Origin: Nageia nagi
Lineage: Eukaryota > Pinophyta
NCBI GenBank assembly: GCA_050084985.1
Contig: JBITNC010000001.1
Location: 119,474,001-119,538,000, forward strand
Direction of reading: 5' to 3'
DNA: 64,000 nt
In this document: positions 11,154 through 22,763 of the stretch, piece by piece
How the letters are laid out: each line of letters opens with the position of its first letter
How positions within the stretch are numbered: the stretch's first letter is position 1
The notes under the pieces: model-generated
What the model saw: only the letters and a program-made list of their open reading frames with translations
Database searches by the model: none
Told to the model about the DNA's origin: nothing
Position numbers and translations under genes: made by a program

Positions 11154-14100
11154 ATGGTTCAAACTAGAAGTATGACTATTAAAAAAATGCAAGGACACCC
11201 ATTTAATATACAAGAAATAGATCTAGATGATATGGATCTAATTTAGTATTCAAGGAGGCCACCTCCTTTAGATGAATCAGATTCATGGGTAGTTCGTTAT
11301 GTAGGTAAAGATGGTGATTATGGTTATAATCAATCTAGATCACAAAGACAAATTATAGATAATCCTATTGCAAGGAATAGAATGCAAGTGTTAGATGAAG
11401 ATTTAATTGAAATTCATCATCATATAGCTAATCTTAGGGATATTCCTAAGATGTCTTTTAGTTTACCAGGAGATGTAGAAAAACTAGATCAAAGGTTTGA
11501 TAATTTGGAAATTGACGAGGATAAATCTCAGGCTGAAACTATAGCGATACCACAGACTAAGCCATATAAAATTAAATATGAAAGAATCAATCATCAATTA
11601 TCAGATGGTCGAAGAGTCAGTTCTTCAAATCAAAAGGAGGGATCTTCTTTTTCTTTTGAATTAGGAAGAAAGGAAGCATCAATAAAACAAATGGAAAAAT
11701 TTTATTCCACAAAAGAAGGATTAAATAGAAGGACATCTAAGTTTAAAATAGAAGAGATACCTTCTTATGAAGAACTACGAAAAAGATAATTATATAAAAC
11801 AATAGCTGGTAAAAGATTCACAGAAGTATATGCTGAGAATATTAAAAGAGCTGCAGACATGCAATATATTCTCAAGGAAGAAAAAAGAAAAGCCGATGAA
11901 CTTATTAAATTTCAAGAACAAGAGAATATATTAAAAGAAATGGAAGATAAATTTCTTAGAGATAAAAGGAAATTCATAGAACAAGAACAATCAAACAAAG
12001 AAAGAAATGAGTTCCTGGAACAAGAAAAGAAAAGACTTCATAAAGAATATGAAAAGCAACTTCATTTGAAAGAATTACAACTTAAAGAATTAGAAAATGA
12101 AAAATTTGAAAGGGAACAATATATTAGTATGGAGAAAGAAAAATAAAGACAATGGGATGGATTGCAAAAAATGAAAAATATGAAACCTGAAACGCCCAAA
12201 GGAAGTCAAATACGAAGATATCGAGACCCTTATTTAGATAGACAAGAAGCGATAGATAGGGAGATAGCCATTTTGTTACAAAAAGAAATGGATAAAGAAC
12301 TAGAACTTCAAAGATTATATGATAAACAAAAGCAAGATTCTATTAAAAATTGGGTTGAACAAAAACAAAATCAAATAAAATAGCCTAATGAAAAAGGAAA
12401 AAATCTATATGGAAAAAGTATATACCAAAAACCTCCTAAAATCCCTATTCCGCAACATTCTTCACCTCTTAAAATGGTGCCTCCACCACCATCAGAGCTT
12501 CCTTCTGATTATGAGTCTTATACTTCAAGATCAATTTTGGAAAAGGATCCAAATATTCGAAGACATACTCAAGGTCATAGAACTGATAAAGAATTAGAAG
12601 AATTTATGAAGGATTTTATAAATCGAGAAATGAATGTTCAAGGGCTTAAAAAATTAAATTATAAGAACATTTGCAATGAACCTATTCATCCAAGTATTCC
12701 AAAAAAGAAATTACCATATAGGTTTGAATTTCCTAAGATAGAACCATTCAAAGGAAAAGAGGATCCTAAAGAACACTTGAGAAAATTTTCATTTTCTAGT
12801 TATCAGATAGCCAATGATGACTCATTAATGTTACGTATATTTCCTATGACACTCGCAGGCCAAGCTTTGGATTGGTATAATAGTTTACCTATGCATAGTT
12901 TATATACATTTGAACAATTGGCTAATATATTTCTTGAACATTTTAGAATCAATATTAAAGAAAGATCTTCAATTACCGATCTTACGAGATTGCAACAATT
13001 TCCTGATGAAACTATACAAGATTACATCTCAAGATGGCAGGCTATACTCACTAGTATGCCTTATACAATACCACAAGAAGAATTGGTTAAATTATTTAGC
13101 CAAAGCTGTTTAAGACTAATAGCTAGTGTTCTCCAAATTCAACAACATAAAACTTTTGAAGAAGCTATTGCTCAGGCAGTAGTTATAGAAAGAGTTAAAA
13201 TTCAAGATGGAGAGCTAAAACTCAAGAAAAAAGAATACAAAAAAGGTAATCAAAATGAGAACATTAGTAAACAACCAAAAAATAATCAAATAGCTATGAT
13301 AGAAAATTATGGTTCATCTTCAAAGATCGAAGAAAATGTTGAACCTAAACCTAAAAGAAATTTTACCCCATTATCAAAACCATTAGCTGAAATACTTAAA
13401 ACATTATGTGATAATGGTATGATTACATTACCTGATATAAGGCCTAAAAATCCTAATGCTAAAGAAAGTAAGTGGTATAGGGAGAATGAATTTTGTGCTT
13501 ATCATAGACAAAAGGGACATAATACAAATAAATGTCGCACTTTACAGCATAAGATTCAAGACTTGATAGATAGTCAAAAGATAGATGTGGATAATCCTGT
13601 TGTGCCTTCGAATCAAAATTTAGGGATATATCAAAATCCCTTACCCTCACATCAGACCAATAATGTGGCAATTATCCCAAACCAAATGAATTATATATGG
13701 AATGATAAAGACATACCATTTATAGGAGCTATAGATGAGTCGATACATATGATAGGTGTAGCTACATGAGTACAACAATATCAAAACAAATAGGATAATC
13801 CACAAAGAAATCAATTGAGGATAAGCTCTACTAATACACAAACTACATCTATACCTCTTCCACAACAACCTAGAGTTTCAATAAAAGGTGTTCTTCAATG
13901 ACAACTAAAAATGTCTCCAGTTAAGATGACCTTATATGAATTATTGCAACAGTTTGAAAGTTATAGGGAAGCCATGAATCAAATTTTACAAGAAATTCAA
14001 GTGGATGTTAGTAATCCTAATAATTTCATTTCAATAGTCGAGAGTTTGAAGATATCCCAACAACCTAGTATCACCTTTTATGAAAAAGAAAGATTAAATA

Positions 14101-14711
14101 ATGATGGACCAGATGGATTAGATCCACCCTTACATATAATTGGTAAGGTAGATGGAAAATTATTTAAAAGAATTTTAATAGATGAGGGTTCAGCCATAAA
14201 TATAATTTCATACGTTGCATATAAAAAGTTGAATTTACCAAAATCACTTATCTTAGCTCCTTCTTTGCAAATTAGAGCTTTTAATGATGCAGTGTGTTCA
14301 ACTCTAGGATCAATAGTGCTTCCAATCACAGTAGGAGCTAAAACTATTCAAACTTTGTTACATATAATTGAAGGAAATATTATACAATATAACATCCTCC
14401 TAGGACATCCATGGATTAGAAAAATGCAATGTGTCCCATCAACTTATCATGGATGTTTAAAATACATCTATAAAGATAAAGTTCATTGTGTGTTTAAAGA
14501 CCCAAATCCTTATTCACATTGTAACTTAATTTTTGATACAAGTGAAGTGACATTACCATCTCCCAATCTATCAACTATCTTAATGAACAAAAATATGAAT
14601 CAATCTGAAGTTATAAAAGGAAAAAATGATATAGTTATACAAGATAAAGATACTTGGGAAAAAGTTGCTAAACCTTTAGATGAAAAGCATGGAGCGTCTT
14701 CATCAAAATAA
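11154..14711 (+). pseudogene. Tat gag-protease, one frame with internal stops
   Basis: ATG at 11154 (MVQTRSMTIKK) opens a frame that stays in register for about 3.5 kb, broken only by nonsense codons (for example 11787-11789, 12144-12146, 12381-12383, 13767-13769). Residues 1 to about 525 are an unusual N-terminal extension; 11859-12383 encodes a Lys/Glu/Gln-rich coiled coil. The capsid-like retrotransposon Gag domain follows at about 12740-13200 (LAGQALDWYNSL, then FEQLANIFLEHF). A zinc-knuckle variant CAYHRQKGHNTNKC lies near 13492-13533. The aspartic protease has ILIDEGSAINII near 14174-14210 and NILLGHPWIRKMQ near 14390-14430, typical of Tat elements. Gag packages RNA and the protease matures the polyprotein. 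Confidence 0.9.
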
Positions 14712-15807
14712 GTAAATACTACATCTAATAACAACTCATTCGATGTATATCTAGTAAAGATTAAATTAATGGATTTAGGGATGGGATAATATGATATAGA
14801 TGATGTTGTATTTAATATACCTTCATCGCAAGAAGCGGGTAGAGTATCCAAGTCACCTAGTGTAATTGAACAAATAGTACCTTTAGGTGAAATACCTAAT
14901 CAAACAATGTTTGTTTATGTGGGAATAGTAGATCCTATATCAAACAATATCCAATCAAATATATGAAGGAAATTTCAATAATGATATGAAATTTTTATCA
15001 CCATGTTCAAGAAAATTTGTTCTAAATTATTTTGAAAAATGCAATTGGCAAGGACAAGGATTGGGTCGATATGAATAAGGTCCTCAAGAAATAATTGAAT
15101 TACAATACCAAGATCCCATTGATAAAAGTGGATTAGGTTATAAGAATGGATATAAAAATCTTCATAAATTAGGAAATTTAGAAGAAGAGAATTTGGATTA
15201 CAACGAAAAAATTTCAGAGAAAGAACCCATAGTACAAGAAATTATTAATATAAAAGAAGAGCACTTGAGTGAAATGGATGTCTTAGAAGGTATCAAAATG
15301 CTCTTTATCAATAATTTTGAAGTACCTAGGAATCATTTATACTTACCAAGTGATATACAGAAAAAGATTAATAGAATACATAAAATAAATAAAAATGTTG
15401 AATCATTAATACCTTCATATATACCATCGATTAATGTGGTTACAATAAAAGAAAATATTCTTGAAGATCAAAACAATGAACAAATAAATGAAAACAATAA
15501 AAATAAAGACTTAATTAGAATAATAGGTGATACTTCTACAAATGAAGTAATAGCTGATTTCTCTCTCATATCATCCAATCCTTCATCATATGAATTCAAA
15601 AATGTAGATCACATATTTAGTTCCTTCAAAATCATGTATGTACAAATGAACAAACTCAAGAATATGATGAGGAATATAGTGTTAATGATAAAAGTTGGAG
15701 ACTAGTACCAAATCAATTAGAAGAAGGGTCGCATATGCTTACAAAAAATGTCTTAGAAATAAATATTAGTAATGATCCTCAAAATCCTAAAATTATTCAA
15801 TTAGGAG
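14712..15807 (+). pseudogene. Tat linker with G-patch-like motif
   Basis: Between protease and RT the frame changes at least twice. Near 15042-15145 the translation reads WQGQGLGRYE, a stop in place of Gln, GPQEII and later DKSGLGYKNGYKN. This spacing of two GLG blocks is the G-patch-like signature seen between protease and RT in Tat/Ogre elements, a putative RNA-binding module. An acidic, Asn/Lys-rich linker follows to 15705 with no recognisable domain. Position and motif fit the family; function is inferred from homology. Confidence 0.7.
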
Positions 15808-18800
15808 AAAACCTTACGGAAAATGAACGAGAAGAAATTACAACTTTATTAAAAGAATGAGAAGAAGTATTTGCATTTTCATATGTAGATATGCTTGGAA
15901 TAGATCCTAAATTAGTAGTACATAATTTAGCATTAAAGCCTGATGCTAAACTTGTTAAACAAAAATTACGTACAATGCATCCTACTATAGCATTAATGGT
16001 AAAAGAAGAACTTAAAAAATTATTAGAAGTTAAATTTATACAACCTATAGATTATTCAGATTGGATATCTAATATGGTACTTGTGAAAAAACCAATTGGA
16101 AAAATAAGAATATGTACAAATTTTTGTGATCTTAACAAAGCTTGTCCTAAGGATGATTTCCCTCTACCTAACATTGATAGTTTGGTAGATTCGACAGCAG
16201 GACATAATATGTTGTCATTAATGGATGGATTTTCTGGTTATAATCAAATAAAAATAGCCACTGAAGATCAACATAAAATGGCTTTTATAACTCCTTGGGG
16301 TACTTTTTGTTATAATGTTATGCCTTTTGGATTAAAAAATGCCAGGGCAACTTATCAAAGGGCTATGACTTATATATTCCATGATTATATGCATGATATA
16401 GTAGAAGATTATGTCGATGATTTGTTGGCCAGGTCTAAATATCGAAAAGATCATGGAAAAGTTTTATTAAAGTTTTAGATAGATTATTAGAACATAAAGT
16501 GAGATTAAATCCAAAAAAATGTGTTTTTGGTGTAACTTCAAGAAAATTGTTAGGATTTATTGTGTCTCGACGAGGAATTGAAATAGATCCTAGTAAAATA
16601 AAGGCAATAGTGGATATGCCACCTCCTGCAAATTTGAAATAACTACAGAGTTTACAAGGTAAGTTACAAGCCATTAGAAGATTCATAGCACAACTTTCTG
16701 ATAAATGTAAACCACTTACAAAGTTATTAAAAAAGGGGATAGAATATCATTGGGGCAAAGAGCAACAAGATGCATTCGATGAAATTAAAAGATATTTATT
16801 ATCTCCTCCTGTCTTAAGTCCACCAAGAAAATATGTACCCTTTTTGTTATATATTTCAGCTACTGAAACTGCCTTAGGGACAATGCTTGCTCAAAAGAAT
16901 GAACACAATAAAGAACAACCTATATATTATCTGAGAAGAACACTTGTGAGTTATGAGATTAAGTATATACATTTGGAAAAATTATGTCTAGCTGTTGTTT
17001 TTGCTACTAAAAAACTTTGACATTATATGCTTAATCATACAACATATGTCATTTCTAAAGTAGATCCATTGAAATATATGATGAATAAAACTTATCAAAA
17101 TTCAAGAACTATAAAGTGGATAATGCACTTAACTGAATTTGATTTACATTTTATTAGACAAAAGTTAATAAAAGGACAAGTAATTATTGATTATTTCGCT
17201 GAGGCCCCATTGCAAGATGATAAACCACTTGTCGTTGAATTACCCGATAATGGAGTGTTTCAATTAGATGAAATTGAAATACCTGTAGAACCTGAAAATG
17301 ATTGGGATATGATAATACACTTTGATGGTTCTCGATGTGAACAAGGTGTTGTATTCATAACACCATAAGGTATCCCTATACCTTATTCATTTAAACTAAA
17401 ATTTCCTTGTACTAATAATAATGCAAAATATGAAGCTTTGATATTAGCATTAAAAACTGCTATTAAATTAAAACTTGAAAGAATAAAGCTCATTGGAGAT
17501 TATTTACTTATCGTAAATCAAGTGAAAGGAATTTATCAATGTAAAGAGCCTTTACTTCAAAAGTATAAAGTGTTAGTTGAAGAATTATTAAAATCTTTTG
17601 ACTAATTTAGTATAGAAATGACACTAAGATCATCTAATAGATTTGCAGATGCTATGGCTTCTATTGGATCTCTTATCCCGAAAGATCCTAAAAAATCTTC
17701 AATTCAAGTTGAAATAATTCAATTATCTCAATCATCGTTACAACAGGAAGATGAAGAAAAAAATGTATTAAATATTGACATAAATGATAAAGATAATTGG
17801 TACAAAGAATTGAAGGATTTTTTAAAATTTGGAAATCTTCCTGCAAACCTTAATAAATCAGCATGATGAGCTTTTAAAATTAAAGCAACTAAATATTATT
17901 TGTTAGGGGACATTTTACATTGATGAAATTTTAATGGTATTTTACTCAGATGTCTTGAATGGAATGATGTTAAAAAGGCTATATCTTCTACCCATGATGG
18001 AACATGTGGAGGACATTTTAATGGTGTTGCAATTGTAAAATGATTAATACGAATGGGGTATTATTGGCCAACTATGGAAAAAGATTATTGTGAATATGTT
18101 AAAAAATGTTTTAAATGTCAACAATACGCTCATTTATTTTCACAATTATCTCAAGAACTGCATCCTATACAATCACTTTGGCCATTCTCTAAATGGGCAT
18201 TAGATTTAATAGGACAAATTACACCTACATCTTCTGGTGGACACAAATTCATCATCACAGCAACTGAATATTTTACTAAATGGGTAGAGAATATTCCCAT
18301 GACTTCCACCATTGGTTCACAAATCGTGAATTTTATAGAAAATTATATTATATGTAGATTTGGTATACCCAATCAATTAATTATGGATAATGGAAAAATT
18401 TTTAAAAATAAGGATGTAAAACAAATATGTGATAAATATAAAATTAAACAAAGTTTTTCTACTCCATATTATCCACAAGGCAATGGACAGGCAGAGGCTA
18501 CTAATAAAACTATTCAGAACATCTTAGCAAAAATAATAAATGATTCTCATAGAGATTGGCATATTCAAATACCAAAAGCCTTATGGGCTTATCGTACTAG
18601 TGTATGCACTCCTATTGGGGCAACACCATTCTCTTTGGTATACGGAACAGAAGCCATCCTACCCATAGAACTTGAAATACCATCTCTTAGAGTAAGTCTA
18701 AATGAGCAAAATTCTGATGAAGAAGCAAGATAGACTCATTTAGATCAATTATTATTTTTAGATGAAAAACATATTAATGCTTTAGAGCATATGTGTGTTT

Positions 18801-19058
18801 ATCAGGAGAGGATAAAATGAGCCTTTGATAAAAGAGCTCTAATTCGTGAGTTCAAAATAGGTGACTTGGTTTTAAAAGAAAATCAACAAACTTCACGAAT
18901 AGAATGACAGCTTAGAGATAAGTTTGCTCCAAATTGGTTAGGACCATATATCATTAAGAAAAAATTTGGTAAAGGAACTTATCATTTATCAAATTTAGAA
19001 GGAAATGAAGAGCATGAACCTATAAATATCATGCATCTTCGACCCTTCTATACATAAT
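15808..19058 (+). pseudogene. Tat pol: RT, RNase H, archaeal-type RNase H, integrase
   Basis: RT runs from about 15850, with DLNKACPKDDFPLP near 16130-16170, MDGFSGYNQIKIA, MPFGLKNARATYQ and the catalytic YVDDLLARS near 16410-16440. A frameshift near 16475 moves the rest into another frame. The gypsy RNase H follows (about 16730-17180). A second RNase H of archaeal type follows, with IHFDGSRCEQG near 17320, NNNAKYEAL near 17420, GDYLLIVNQV near 17500 (the usual DS has become DY) and NRFADAMA near 17640. Dual RNase H marks Tat. Integrase spans about 17980-18730: a zinc-finger remnant with CFKCQQ, the DDE core ALDLIG, then MDNGKIF, then GQAEATNK. Stops at 15858-15860 and elsewhere sit at expected Trp or Gln positions. 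It is inactive, but the motifs are unusually well preserved. Confidence 0.93.
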
Positions 19059-19140
19059 AAAATGTACATTAGTTTTCTTTTGTTGTATTTTATTGTTAAA
19101 ATAATAAATAAATAAAAATATTAATATTTGTCAAGTTTTA

Positions 19141-20360
19141 ATGATTAAAACAGATAAGATGAATCTGACGAAGGAATTTGCTGAAGGTAGCTTAGAGCAA
19201 CCACAAGTACGATTTCCACTACCAAGATATCCAGGTGATTTAGTATTAATATATTTAAAACATAGATTTGATGTCAATATCTTAAATTATTTACAATTGA
19301 CTATTGATGAACAATATGAAAGAACATATCATATGTTTTGTGGTAGGAATAATGATTGGGGAGTCACTTTTTGTGGATACGAAGTAAGCATTATTTTAGA
19401 TCCACAAATCTATTTCACCCATATGGAAAGAATATCACAAAGAATAATGGCTTTCTGCCTACAATGGCCTTATGGAATACCAAAGATTGTCATAAATTAT
19501 CAATTAACTGAGTATTCACTCCTTTTAGCTAGGCTGAAATGCGTTAAACAATTAATCAAAAGCCTAGAATGGATGGATGAAATTTTACATTATTTACCTC
19601 ATAAAAGGGTGATTTATGATTTTTCAAATACTTTTGTGGCTTTTCCTCCTAGAAAATCACAACAATACTATAGGCAAATTCACAGATGTTCTTGCATGCA
19701 AATGTGACACACAATTTGGAAATGAAGATTGGAGAAAAAGCAAGCTTGTCATATTGCCGAACTCATAACAATAAATCAAATAAAGGTTAGAAATGAGATT
19801 ATCAAAAAAATATCAAAAAGATAGAGAGTACAAAATAATGGAATTTATCTTTCAGGGTTTGAAAATAGGTATGACAAAGATATTTTTATGAAAGTTATCC
19901 ATAATGTGCCTACTCCTTTATATTCAAATATCTTTTCCATGCCTATTGAAATACAACAAAAAATAGCCTTGAAATTCTATGATGCATGTGAATCTTACAG
20001 TTGGGATGTCAAAGTAAATGGATATCAAGCTATTGTTTGTATCAACGCATTTGAGTTATGGAATTCTCCTACCTCAGAATATGACTTAATGATATATTTT
20101 TGTCTTCTATGGCCTAGAGAAAAGCCCAAAATAATAGTTGATTGCACTCACAACTTGACCTTAAAGCATCAAGGAGAAATCATCTCAATCACACAAACTG
20201 TAATGATCGAACATTTAGACTATTGTGTGCCAAAAATTATCATAATCAGGTGGTATTAGATTTTAGTTTTTTATTTAGTTCAACACATTGTTCCTTTAAT
20301 CCTAACGCAGCTCAAACTCAATTTGAACGTGTCATGAATAGATTCCTTAGAAGAATATAA
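19141..20360 (+). pseudogene. Unrecognised sense ORF between integrase and spacer, with a repeated domain
   Basis: ATG at 19141 (MIKTDKMNLTKEF) starts a frame that remains in register to about 20240 apart from stops at 19705-19707, about 19723 and about 19822. A frameshift then leads to the end at 20360. About 400 residues. I do not recognise the family. A repeated pattern is visible: a helical lead, then W-x-V-x4-GY or a close variant. Examples are DWGVTFCGYEV (near 19355), NNGIYLSGFENRY (near 19836) and SWDVKVNGYQAIV (near 20000). The first and third copies continue alike, with CLQWPYGIPKIVINY and CLLWPREKPKIIVDC, and then DFSNTF and DFSFLF. No membrane segment or catalytic signature is evident. 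It lies 80 bases after pol, the position of accessory ORFs in other Ty3/gypsy elements. Confidence 0.7.
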
Positions 20361-20442
20361 ATATTTAAAAAAAAACTATTATAAAATCATAAAAATTTGA
20401 AAAATACAAAACACCAAACAATTATAAAATTATAAAATCTAC

Positions 20443-20460
20443 CTAGATGGAAACATCTAG
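20443..20460 (+). other. Perfect hairpin with GAAA tetraloop
   Basis: CTAGATG and CATCTAG form a 7-bp stem closed by GAAA, a GNRA tetraloop in the sense RNA. It lies 83 bases after the accessory ORF stop. Confidence 0.6.
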
Positions 20461-20793
20461 AGGTCACTTGGCAATTGGGTGCCCTGCCCTTGTATGATGT
20501 AAATATATGTTGCATGTCATCGTAACAGTGATTATCCAGTAAATGTGCAATGTATGAAAAGGTTACCTTAGAATAATTTCCTTGTTATCACTACATTCAC
20601 TTTATCCTTTCTTTCATAAAGAAATGACATACCCTAGATGATAGAAAAACATAAAATTTGTATGTTTGAAGAAAAATCAAAAACTCCAAACACTTAATAC
20701 ATTAAGGAATTCTAAGAGAATTTGAATGAAATTATTTTAGAAACATTAAGAGTGAAAAATTACATATCTATCCTATTATTCACTTCATCCCGA

Positions 20794-20858
20794 ACCCAAG
20801 AATCATTTGGTAAAAAAAAAAAGAGTAAAAGATTAAAAAAAAAAAAGAGAATGATATG

Positions 20859-20897
<39 letters not shown>

Positions 20898-20925
20898 TTT
20901 TACATCATACCAATGATTCTTGGGT
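20794..20925 (+). other. Long-arm inverted repeat around an A-rich and (TA)n loop
   Basis: The arm at 20794-20810 (acccaagaatcatttgg) is complementary to 20910-20925 (ccaatgattcttgggt) except for one unpaired T. The ~99-base loop holds poly(A) tracts and a (TA)n run at about 20862-20894. Confidence 0.65.
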
Positions 20926-20937
20926 GATTATAATATC

Positions 20938-20973
20938 CTCTACTGGGGCTATGGATGCCTGACTGCAGTAGAG
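20938..20973 (+). other. 8-bp hairpin
   Basis: CTCTACTG at 20938-20945 pairs exactly with CAGTAGAG at 20966-20973, with a 20-base loop. It begins 12 bases after the preceding inverted repeat. Confidence 0.55.
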
Positions 20974-21349
20974 CAAGGTTGTAGCGGGATCAAGGTGGTT
21001 AAGCAACTTTCTATGGACCTCTATACGTTCCATATGGATGGATTAGCTCATTAATGTTTCTGAGATAATTCCATGTCAAATGATCTAAGAAGGGAAATGA
21101 ATGTCACTACACACACGGAGTTTTAGGATTTTTTATCAACATATAATAATATTGTTTGATATCATCTTAGGTTGTTAAATCTTGAAATAAAGAAAGATAA
21201 GGTAGATGTTATAATAACTTGGTTATTAATTCAAAGTTCACTTAATCTTTTTGTTATAATGAGTATCCTTCATATTATATAATTTGTTGGTGTTTAGGAT
21301 CATTCGTTTCATTTTGTTAAACCCATTGTTTACTATTATATATTACCTT

Positions 21350-21803
21350 TGAACATTATTAAAATATGCTTTTCTTTGGTAAGGATAAGAATGATTAGTT
21401 ATTGTTCTCCTGACCAAGATAAAGTTAATGTTCATACACATCCTACCTTTGAACATTATTAAAATTTGCTTTTCTTTGGGAAGGATAAGAATGATTATTT
21501 ATTGTTCTCCTAACCAAGATAAAGTTAATGTTCATATACATCCCTAAAGTCACTATTGTGTTGTGTCAAGCCATGTTTTACTATACACCTATTACCTTTG
21601 AATATTATTAAAAATTTGCTTTTCTTTGGTAAGGATAAGAATGATTATTTATTGTTCTCCTAACCAAGATAAAGTTAATGTTCATATGCATCCATACGTC
21701 ATTAGTATCTATTACCTTTGAACATTATTAAAATTTGCTTTTCTTGGGAAAGGATAAGAATGATTAGTTATTGTTCTCCTGACCAAAATAAAGTTAATGT
21801 TCA
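21350..21803 (+). repeat. Four direct copies of an 85-nt foldback
   Basis: Copies lie at 21350-21434, 21450-21534, 21599-21684 and 21719-21803. Each begins TGAACATT and ends with its complement AATGTTCA; copy 3 begins TGAATATT, a change that keeps a G-U wobble in RNA. In copies 1 and 3 an inner stem pairs cttttctttggt with accaagataaag, with two bulges; copies 2 and 4 have changes in this stem. A less regular third stem lies around aggataagaatga and ttattgttctcct. Flanking acatcc-like sequence repeats as well. The copies are non-coding and strongly conserved relative to their surroundings. Confidence 0.8.
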
Positions 21804-22763
21804 TAAACATCCGTAAAGAATTAGTTTACCATGTCAAGTGGTTTATTATAAAAAATTACCAAGTGCGGAAAATGATGCATCTGATTCCGCAAAAAATTTA
21901 ATAAAAATATGTCCTTAAATAATCTTGAAATCTAGAAGATTTAATATTTGAAAATAATAATTCTTAATTAATTAAGTTAATATACGTATTTTAGATATTT
22001 TAAATAATATCTAAAGTCAATATAAAAATTTAAATTCATTTTTTAAATGATGTACTAAAAGATTTATTAAGTTATCATTAGAAACTAGGATATTAATGAT
22101 TAGTTATCAAATCTAAACCATGTTTGCGTACATCACACAAAATCATTGTCATCATTTATAAAATATGTTATTAATTATTAAATTAATTAACAGGTTAATT
22201 AACTACAATTTATAATCAATTAGTTATTTAAATAAATTATGTTATTTCACATTATCAATAACTTAAAATAGCTTAACCTATTAAAAGTATAAATTAAATT
22301 TATTATTTTAGAATCGTACTTATTATTAAATTAATTTTAGATTAGTAACATAATCAAATTAATTTGTTGATATATGTTATATATATTTTATCATTATTCT
22401 AAAAAAAAAAAGGTATCTTCAAAATTATATATCATATAGTCCATAATTATATTTATGCATCATACATTTTGAAAATTACATCTATCATTAACATCTATTC
22501 ATCATCAAGTAATTAAAATATAATTATGTTTTCTACATAATATCACATCATACCTATTTTCATCACAAATCTATATAGAAAATGTAAGATCATACATCAA
22601 GAATCATAGAAATATCATAACATGTCACTAGTTTATCCATCACACAATAAAAATAATCTAAGCAGTACATCAATAAAATATAACACCATAATCATCATAT
22701 CAACATGAGCCATAATACCAATAAATAAAAGTACATCATATATATATCATCAAAAATGGAATA

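Larger units (their letters stand above)
20361..22763 (+). other. Non-coding, hairpin-rich spacer of the Tat element
   Basis: About 2.4 kb separates the sense accessory ORF from the 3' end of the antisense gene. No frame resembles a protein. It contains three separate inverted repeats and a four-copy foldback array, each listed on its own. From 21830 to 22763 it is very AT-rich with nothing further recognised. Confidence 0.7.
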
